Below are positions 56,089 through 64,000 of a DNA stretch of 64,000 nucleotides, in pieces. The position numbers and the translations under genes are program-made. How positions within the stretch are numbered: position 1 is the stretch's first letter; the number at the start of each line of letters is the position of its first letter. The notes beneath the pieces are model-generated. The model was not told where the DNA came from, ran no database searches, and saw nothing but the letters and a program-made list of their open reading frames with translations. This DNA is from Isoetes taiwanensis (Eukaryota > Streptophyta > Lycopodiopsida > Isoetales > Isoetaceae): positions 15,716,036-15,780,035 of the forward strand of contig JAJEKV010000025.1 in assembly GCA_021234155.1 (NCBI GenBank). The letters are read 5' to 3'.

Positions 56089-57840
56089 GAAAACAATTGC
56101 AACAAGTAAAATTGTTTACTAGAATGTCATCCAACTCGCAGATTTATTAAAATTTAAACTAGTTTGAAAAGTTCTATCCATCATCAACTATGACCAAAGA
56201 TTCAAATCAATTCCTAGAAACTCAATGGCAAGGCCAGTTAGAAGCCTCACAAAGCTTGCTTTGCAATTTCTCCTATATACTATTACGGCCAAGAGAATTT
56301 TTTAAGTAACTAAAAGAGAACGGTTTTATGACATTTTATAACCGGAGTGGCAAATGGCTTTGTAAAAGGAAGCTTTGTGTTTTTGGCAATTAAGTTCCCA
56401 AAATGTTGTTTGGGTGTGGTATTACATATGATTGTGCATGGTTTAAGGGTGTATTCGTATGCCAAAATAGTATTATGCTGATGTCAGTAAATGGGGTGTG
56501 GGTTTTATAAGGTGTGGCATTTTTTTCCCTTTCTGTATTAGGAAAGTAGGATTCGTGTCGAATTTGGGCGTTAGGGCAGGGCATGGCGGAGTTCTTCCGT
56601 GGGCGGCTGCTGGCCATGGCGGAGTTATTGTGGCAGGGTCCAGAGGCAACCGGCGTCTTCAAATCGATTCTGGCAGCAGTAAATATGGAGTTAATCTGGG
56701 AGGGTTTAGAGCAGAGAGGGCACAGATGCAGAATCCGACATCCTTCCTTCTGCCATAGACAAAAGCATGTTCGATTTCTTTGAAAACCTTTCGAGGCGGG
56801 TTTTTAATCCTAGTAGTAATGATTGTACTAGCCCATTGTATGGGTCCCATGACCTATTGGTCTTCGTCGACGTTAAAAAAACTATTCTATTCTATTCTAT
56901 TCTTCTGCCATAGCCAAAAGCAAGAAATATGATTTCGTTTTGTCTTGTAAGCCCTCTTTCTTCTTGTGCTTGTGTTTCGCTTCAACAGGTGTTGTCTGGT
57001 TTGGCAGTGGTGGTGTTTGATTTTGAGGTTTTCCGGAACTGCCTTTTGGGCAGGGGGTTCAAATCCCCATGCTTTCTCCTATGCTGCAGCAGCGCATGCT
57101 AAATTTCAACTCCCCGTGCTTCATTATGTTGTTTGTTTGTTTCTTCTTGTTGGCAGAATGGCAGTGGATGCATAGGAGCTCATTCTTCAAGAAAGAATGG
57201 AGGTCCTCAGAACATGTGCGCAGTTGGTCTGCAGTTCGTGAAGAGAATGAGGTTCGGCCATGCATTTAGACTTGCTTCATAGCGGATATGGTCGTTTAAC
57301 TGTATGGTTGCAAAACAGCTTGAGTTGTTTGTTACTTGTGAGTATGTACGCACTTGACTTCAATCGAATACATCCTCATCCACCTTAGGGTGACGTGGAA
57401 TGGGGTTTTGACCCCATCTTGACTTTAGATTGAGGGCTCGTTTAGGACAGTATATCATTGGGAATATGCCCTTTTTCGATGGTCGATTAGCGATTATAGA
57501 GGATTAGCGATTATAGATAAAACTTGAGAGATTGTGATGGTGCATATCCTTCAATTCGGATCCGCAACACATTAGTTTGTATAGTGGGTACCAAGAAACA
57601 ATAATTTATTGCAAACCGGTGCAAGAATCCGAACTGCTCATACATTTCTCATAAAAGTTGTATTAAAAAAAAGCTCATCTTACATGACATTAATATTTTG
57701 AGTATGGGTTCAAAAACCTCTACCATTGTAAACACCACTAATAGACTAGTTTAAATAATCCAGAAAATGGTTTAGACGCTATAAAGTCCAAGAGAACGAT
57801 ATTCCATAGTTCCAAGGAAATAGGTGTTGCAATTTTATTA
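56089..57840 (-). repeat. Dispersed repeat R, right copy, split by an insertion
   Basis: Segments 56089-56390 and 57534-57840 are the inverted counterparts of 50558-50888 and 50205-50520. In the left copy only 38 bp separate the two parts; here 1143 bp do. The extra ~1.1 kb is therefore an insertion. Confidence 0.8.
56391..57533 (+). mobile_element. ~1.1-kb insertion with a LINE-like 3' end
   Basis: Defined by comparison with the uninterrupted left copy of repeat R. It includes TTGTACTAGCCCATTGTATGG and a (TTCTA)n run at 56882-56901, resembling the 3' end of a plant LINE, followed by unrelated sequence. No ORF with similarity. Exact termini and duplication not found. Confidence 0.5.
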
Positions 57841-58267
57841 TGTGTCCATGAGCTAGAACTTGTTGAAACCTAGACCATCCTAAATTAAAACCTGAAACAA
57901 TAACAAGCCAAATTATAAAGCCTTCATCCATCCTTGCCATCCCCCATGCCCGAGCTTTTATTTGGGCTCCAAGTTTTGGGTAATCTATAAACAGACCATT
58001 GGGGTACTGGATTTTACTATCAATTTCAAGTTTTTTAAATAATTGACTGACTTGATTAGGACCATTTTTGATGTTGATTTGGAATTAATGCTGTGGTCTA
58101 AAATGAGAATTAACTACATACTGCTGTGCATATCTTTATCATAGATTTACGAGAAGCCCCATTTAAAGTAGATGTCACAAATCTAATGGTAATGATGCTG
58201 ATATATAATGTTAAGCATGTTGCATTTTAAAGAAGGAGAAAAGGAACGGGAAGCGGAGGAAGAAAGG

Positions 58268-59270
58268 ATGGCAGAAAAAATGGTAGCACATTTTACAGCC
58301 AGCGTTAGATCCAGGCCTTGCTTGGTAAGAACAAAAATGTTCAAGTTTTAGGTCTGGTGCTTAGATTCATTAACTTATATAACACTTATGCAGAAACTCT
58401 TCGAAATCGTGAAAAAGATTTGCACGGTGGCCCCTGTTAATCCAAGGGCCAAACGGAGCAGATCATTATGTTGAAGTTGTTAAAGTGGATAACAAGATAT
58501 ATCTTGAGATGGCTGGAGAAAGTTTGAGCAGGAGCATGGCATAGAAAGAGGAGACATTCTTTATGCTTGCTTTATAAATGTTCAGTGCTGTGGATTGAAG
58601 TAATCGAGAAAATGGTATGCAGTATATGGGATCTGCCCCAAATCTCAATCCCAATTTTCAGAAGAAGACGAACAAGAGGAAACCGATGGAATACCCAGAT
58701 ACAGAGATTCTTCTGGCAAAATGGCTGCGAATTTGAAACAAGAGAAGATATTTGAGGAAGCTGAAAAGGTAGAAGAAGCTGAAAAAGCCAACATCTGATC
58801 CTGAAAGTAGCATTCATAAGAAACTCAAGGAAAATAATAAAAGCTGCAAGGAAAAGGCTTAATGATCGATATCATATTCTGGAATTCACATCGTCAAAGC
58901 TTGAGGCCGGAAAATGTGTAGGTTTTTGTTCTAATCTATCTTTCTATATAAATTCATGCCGATTTTTAAGTATTAACTAATATTGCTGATTTGCTGCAGA
59001 CGCTTTCTCGGCGCTTTGCAGCCAATATTTCAGTAGAAAAAGGGGGCATTGAACCTTATGGTCCTCCCTGGTTCTGAGAAGAAACAGATCAGATGGTATT
59101 CTTATCCTAGATTTAAAAGTTTTGGTCGAGGATGGAGCGAGTTCTGCCTGTCCCATAAAATAGAAGAAGGCGATTTGGCATTATTGAAGTGGCAAACCAG
59201 AATACAATATACATTCGTATCTACCACTGTAACAATCGTTATTCATTAGCTGATTTCTGTAAACAGCTTG
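58268..59270 (+). pseudogene. Second B3/REM paralogue, decayed
   Basis: Exon 1, 58268-58324 (MAEKMVAHFTASVRSRPCL), has the same 57-nt length and donor position as the gene at 53852. B3 domain 1 is broken by shifts; its end reads WRKFEQEHGIERGDILYACF near 58515-58575. An exon ending near 58918 (SSKLEAGKC, then GTAGGT) joins at 59001 to B3 domain 2 (RRFAANISVEKGG, FKSFGRGWSEFCLSHKIEEG, DLALLKW). One frameshift lies near 59060. Orientation is opposite to the first copy, with 5' ends facing each other 4.4 kb apart. Nuclear DNA-binding function is presumed for the ancestor. Confidence 0.7.
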
Positions 59271-59355
59271 AAAGTGCTATAGTGGCATTCTCAAAACTCC
59301 TCATGAAAGTTTTGACATAGGGCAGAAAGAAGAAAACAAGGATCCATTTGCAACA

Positions 59356-59533
59356 GATGACGAACTCAGAGCTTTTAAACAATGTTGTCGACCTTAGCAC
59401 CATTACCTTCTTGGATATTCTGAAGCAGCTTCGAGAAATGTTTAAGATTGATCTGACAGAGCTGAATATGAAGCGTCATGTGAAGAAATTAATACGAGAA
59501 GAAGTTCGCAAGCTTTTAGAAGAAAGGGGATGA
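59356..59533 (+). CDS. Small helical ORF, DEK C-terminal-like
   Basis: Frame MTNSELLNNVVDLSTITFLD then ILKQLREMFKIDLTELNMKR and HVKKLIREEVRKLLEERG, stop at 59533. The three-helix pattern with T-F-x-x-I-x-x-x-L...F-x-x-D-L recalls the DEK C-terminal domain, a small DNA-binding fold in chromatin proteins. It directly follows the second B3 paralogue and is probably its last exon. No matching segment was found after the first copy. Confidence 0.45.
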
Positions 59534-60319
59534 AGAAGATAAAAAATCAGATGACTAAAAGTACCTAATTTTGAATGTTTGATCTTGCTTTAGGAGTTCC
59601 CTTCCAATATCTGCTTGTTTTTGCTTGAAATTTCTTTCGAAGGAGCCAACATCAAGCTCCAGCGCTTACTGCATATAAGGAAAAAAAATTCTATAAATCA
59701 TTTGTCTTGGTAGATTTTGTTGCAGCCAAACTAGCGGTAATCAACTTGGTCATTCGACTGTCTTGAATGGGAGTTGCATGTCAATAATATTTGTTTTACA
59801 GCAAATATTATTGACTTGGCAATGATGTGGAGCTGTATATAATAACAGCTGAACATATTCAAAGACTATTGAATGCTTAGGGGATGCAATTAAGCCTCCC
59901 AGTAGAAATGCTATTTCTAGAAATCTAAAGTTAACGAACCATGCAACACATTTAAACTAGAGGTGCCCCATTATAAGGGCATGGCAAGGTAAGACATTAT
60001 TTTATCCCATCATTTTACCATAACCAATTATGGTATTTGGGTCACGATTTTTTGCTGTGGGTTAATTTCCTGCTGCCATGTGGCAGAGGATTCTATTGCA
60101 GAATGGTAGTTGAGTCTACCATTCCGCATCTCCGGTTTCTAGCCGGTAGACAACTTCGTTTCTGCTCTGTTACCAAACCCCTGTTCCTTGCCGTAGCGTT
60201 CCGTGCCAGGCAGATCCTCCTGCGGTCATATCCTCTTTGTGCCCTCAATAGTTTGCATGGCTGTCGGAGAAGAGAAAGTAAAGAGAAGGCTTGTATGGTT
60301 TGCAACACGGAACACTGCA
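59534..60319. other. Spacer, no gene recognised
   Basis: A plus-strand frame at 60037-60333 and a minus frame opposite are open but unrecognised. Confidence 0.4.
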
Positions 60320-60640
60320 GGCATAAGCTTTAGAAAACAGAGCAAGCTTTACGGGAGCTTCTAAACCGGAGCTTTACTTGAGCTTTAAACCGGAGCTTCT
60401 AAACCCGAGCTTTAGAAAACAGAGCAAGCTTTACGGGGAGTTCTAAACCGAGGTTTACCTGAGCTTCTAAAAACCTGAGCTTCTGTAAACCTGAGCTTCA
60501 GACGCCATAGCTTCTAGATTCGAGCTTTTAAACCGAGCTTCAGACGCCATAGCTTCTAGACATGAGCTTTACCAAAGCCACAGGCGGCCATAGCTGGTAG
60601 ATCGAGCTTACCAAAGCTTCAAACGGCCACAGCTTCAGTG
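60320..60640. repeat. GAGCTTYTAAACC minisatellite
   Basis: About fifteen degenerate copies of GAGCTTCTAAACC or GAGCTTTACC at 12-20-bp spacing, with a higher-order CAGACGCCATAGCTTCTAGA unit repeated near 60500 and 60540. Confidence 0.85.
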
Positions 60641-60791
60641 GCGACATCCTGCTTAGTGCCATCGCTGCTGACCTCAAAAATCTAGTTGCTGCATGATCTT
60701 GTTTTGACGCCATCGCTGCCGGAGCTTGAAATAGACTGGTTGCCAAAGAGGGAGAGAAAATCGCCCCCAAATATATATTCATGGCCCAGTT

Positions 60792-60858
60792 ATTCTGGCA
60801 TGTACGAGACCGCTCCGGCTAACGCCGGTCGCGGGACCCCACCGGTACATGCCAGAAT
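60792..60858. repeat. 67-bp hairpin with perfect 14-bp arms
   Basis: ATTCTGGCATGTAC (60792-60805) is exactly inverted at 60845-60858. The GC-rich 39-nt loop contains a second stem, CCGGCTAACGCCGG. Possibly a MITE remnant. It is unrelated in sequence to the 67-nt palindromes at 39.8-42 kb. Confidence 0.8.
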
Positions 60859-62609
60859 GGCATCCCAAATACCGTGAACCCATACATTATAGCACACCCT
60901 TTTAAAATAATGCCATTGTCAGCCAGCTAGATGTCATCTCACCACAAATCGCCTGAACATATGATGCCAATCTAAAATCCGTCCAAAACAAGCAACTTCT
61001 GATCTTCAAGCACTGCAAATCCTTCAAATCCGACCCCAATTTCAAATTTTCTTCAAAGGATACTTAGCAGGATTTCGGCTATTTTTGTTCTCTAGATTTG
61101 TCGACTCCAATCAAAAATTAGATTCAGAGCTACATAAGGATCCAAAGCAGAATGATGTCTCTTCATTCCTTGAATTTAAAGACCTAAACCAAATTAGAAA
61201 GACCCATGCATTAAAATTTTGCAGAATGCCTCGCTATTCCGAATCTACACAAAATACCCATTAAAAGCTCCCCTTTCTTGTCCAACCACTGCTCAAATCA
61301 TAGTAATCGATCAATTTGGGGACATTATCCCGACGTTTTGCCTTGATATGCTTTGACTTTATAATTCCAAAATTACAACCATTTAATTAATCGTAATCAC
61401 CACTTGCCGATTATCAGATTTTTCAGATTCATTTTAAGGTGGAATTTCACCTCCACCAAGATCCGGCCACGACATTATTTTTCACGATTTTCAACTCTAA
61501 TTTTCAACCCAGATTTTTACGATTTTCAACGTATTTTTACGTGATATTCAACTCCATTTTCACATACAATTCAACCTCGTATCACAAATTACATGAAAAC
61601 TTCTAGAATTCCCATAATTCCGTATCAAAAAGATCAATTCCAAAGTTCCAAAGTTTATAAAGTTTAAACACTGCAATTTTTAGATTCAGAGTTCGAATTT
61701 CCAAATGACCTTTCAATGTTTTTTTTCATAAATCGCAGATTACATTGAACAACTGATTTCAGACGATGCCAAAATTAAAAGTGCACCCCCGTAAAATTCC
61801 CCAATTATTCATAATCATGCGATGATATTTTCCTAGAGCTCGCACTATCAGACAAGCAATACCTACCTTTTATAAACTCATCATCGCGATTCCATCATTT
61901 TCAAACTGATCACAAGAACCTACTAGCAGAGTTGCATGTTAAAGCGTAATCCGGAAAGAATTGTAATTCGACCCTTCCATCAAGCAGCGTCTAACAACCC
62001 ATCAAGCATTGTGAACTCCGACTTAACCCGGACTAATCATCACCAATCCGACCAAAGAACCTCGACCACCAACTCACTGAAGAACCCGACAACAATTGGA
62101 CAAGAACTCCGCTCCTCGCAGATAACTTCCCGAATTATTCGAATATTTTCTTTACGCCACGGTAAATCTCGCATCGCCAGAATAACCCGAAGTTGATTCT
62201 TTTCGTGTGAATGTTATTGGACAAAAACAAGTGGAGCCCTCAAGCATTGGTAAGGTGTTTTGCAAATTTTATCCGGAAATTATAAAGCATAATATATTAG
62301 GAAACGGTAATATACAAAAAAAATACGTAAATATGAAGTGAGAGAAAAATACTGTAAAGAACATTTGCAAACAAACGTGCCATCTTGATTAATTGATTCA
62401 AACCAAATCCATGCATGCATCAATTCAAATCAAGTAATGATCGTGATTCACCAAAAACTCAAAGAATCGATATGTTAAATAAATAAAAACTATAATTAAA
62501 CATATTAAAACACTTTTCTATATGATTCGATTTTTGTGCTCCGAATACCAACTTCCGGGTAATTTGCAAAACAAAGATTTAGACACTAACGACATACGTG
62601 ACCGCTTTA
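60859..62609. other. Spacer, no gene recognised
   Basis: AT-rich; an 86-codon plus-strand frame at 61936-62196 has a biased Ser/Thr/Asn/Arg content and no similarity. The minus strand could contain upstream sequence of an unseen gene. Confidence 0.35.
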
Positions 62610-62965
62610 TTACAAATTTGGCGCCTTCAGCCCAATGATGCCGCCTTCATAACTTTCGTACCACTTGAGAGATTGTTCACGCCAACCGGGCGAATAAAGA
62701 TACCAAACCTCGTAAACAATTAACAAAATATTAGGGAAAAAAATCAAAACATAAGTTCTAAGTTAACACTTACATTTTCTAGGTTTCATAATCGGTTACT
62801 TGGAAGAAAAACAAATACCTTTGGCTTAATCCTCGCCTCCTTTGTAAATGACGACGATCGCTTGTAGGCTGTCACAATAAAATCGTCTATGTGTCCAAAT
62901 TGGCTTCCCGAAATGTTCTCATCAAATTTTGTGATATTTATCGGTGGTTTTACCGATTCTCCCAT
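62610..62965 (-). CDS. Two-exon small protein, unknown
   Basis: Exon 1, 62965-62819 (MGESVKPPINITKFDENISG, then HIDDFIVTAYKRSSSFTKEA), with donor GTATTT; exon 2, 62708-62610 (VWYLYSPGWREQSLKWYESY, then EGGIIGLKAPNL, stop). The junction is GT-AG and in phase, giving 81 residues. The aromatic-rich second exon looks like real coding sequence. No family recognised. Upstream exons on the minus strand are possible, for instance a 70-nt stretch near 63575-63645 reading IWPEWRKAFNFDVGVRLKNF between plausible splice sites. Confidence 0.5.
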
Positions 62966-64000
62966 ATTTTATTATCTCGCCACCATTATCAAAACCTAAT
63001 GTGATATCAAACATCTAACACAAAATTTTAACTTTTGCACCCCGACACCAAACTCTTGTCAAGATGTAATACGCCAACCGCTTATACAACCAATCAATGA
63101 GTGATTTGATGGTCAAGACCGCGAAAATATCTCGCTCGTAAAAGGTTATGGCAGAGCTTTATTCCTTGGTCGATTGCACCCTTCTTGGTTTTGTTTTTCT
63201 TTATAGCATGATGAAAGCCCCACGGCTCGGCTAAAGATAGGATCCCTCTTATATCAAATGGATACCAATGCATCCCTCGCTTCCGCTCTCAACTCTCTCC
63301 CCTCTCCCTCTCGACTATCCTACCTATACCTCAAACAAGCAACTTAACCTAACAAAATATAGAACATTAAAATATGCTACGCGTAAAATGAAAATTAAAA
63401 AAAGTGAGACACTTACGATGCAGGTGGATATAATTTCCCATTCTTCTTTTTCTTACCTACAAAAAACAATATTATGTTAGAATCTAAATTTAAAAGAATT
63501 TAGGAAATCACAATGTAATAATAAGGCATGTAAAATTACTCAAGCATAAACGTGTGTTAAAAGCTCGCTCACCTCTCATAAGGAAGTTTTTCAACCGCAC
63601 ACCAACATCAAAATTAAACGCTTTTCTCCACTCTGGCCAAATCTACCTCTTGCCCACTTGTTAGCACTTTGAAAGCGCCTCGACCACCGCCAAAGCATCT
63701 CGCAAGGAGATCTTCATCCGTAGGGAATCCAATCATCCTTTGAGCTTCTCATCTTCGCATCCATCACCAAGTTCATCCGTAATTTCGACGTTTGAATATC
63801 CATGGATCATGAAACTTATACTGTAACTCATTGCCCCTAAGCTCTACCACACAAATTAAAAGACTGCTTTGCTAAGCACGAGTAGTAGAAAAACAAGAAT
63901 CAAATTCTAAAATTCCAAACCATATTCAATATCTTTAGAGTGTCGCTACACTGCATGCGTGATCTTCAAAGTAATACGTAACTGAACGAAGTACTGAAAA
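62966..64000. other. Window end, possible upstream exons
   Basis: Apart from the candidate minus-strand exon near 63575-63645, nothing is supported. A minus frame near 63740-63620 (GFPTDEDLLARCFGGGRGAF) is open but unassigned. Confidence 0.3.

Noticed and set aside
56882-56901. (TTCTA)n as a stand-alone microsatellite of interest
   Set aside because: It follows a LINE-like 3' end and is better explained as its tail.

Overview
The window is plant nuclear DNA. Evidence: spliced genes with GT-AG introns, a CPR5-type membrane protein gene, B3/REM-type DNA-binding genes, and plant transposon families (Mutator-like, CACTA, Ty3/gypsy with a tRNA-iMet primer site, LINEs). Gene density is low and insertions are old and deeply nested, which suggests a large-genome seed plant, perhaps a gymnosperm. 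That last step is inference. I see no rRNA, tRNA, CRISPR array or organelle genes.

Layout. 0.5-1 kb: GTGATTCC minisatellite. 1.56-4.85 kb (minus): six-exon CPR5-like gene, the best-preserved host gene here. 5.7-8.2 kb: unassigned minus-strand ORFs, one end of a CACTA element with its terminal exons, and a small retroposon with a 16-bp target duplication. 10.04-12.97 kb: Mutator-like element with ~90-bp terminal inverted repeats and a nearly intact transposase broken by two frameshifts. 13.9-14.33 kb and 43.73-43.9 kb: two halves of one old LINE, split by a 29.4-kb Ty3/gypsy element on the minus strand (14334-43729, LTRs of ~1.5 kb). That element holds a second LINE (15.96-20.48 kb, itself carrying a 320-bp MITE) and an 11.3-kb DNA transposon (23752-35054) that splits the reverse transcriptase between two codons. 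46.3-48.5 kb: relic of a HAD/FCP1-like phosphatase. 50.2-59.5 kb: two head-to-head B3/REM paralogues and an inverted dispersed repeat. 60.3-60.9 kb: GAGCTT minisatellite and a hairpin. 62.6-63 kb: small two-exon ORF.

Most unusual content. Just inside the 5' LTR of the gypsy element, where gag is expected, lies a minus-strand coding region ending in a histone H3 fold that looks most like CENH3, with a long Lys/Glu-rich N-terminal tail. It is bracketed by two pairs of 67-nt palindromes (four copies, identical length). Each pair sits upstream of a TATA box about 110 bp before an ATG. The 11.3-kb DNA transposon has 25-bp terminal inverted repeats, a 4-bp target duplication, a GHTHEDID-motif protein and about eleven copies or half-copies of a GGGCG/CGCCC palindrome. 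These are the best candidates for undescribed biology. Both elements carry stops and frameshifts as read.
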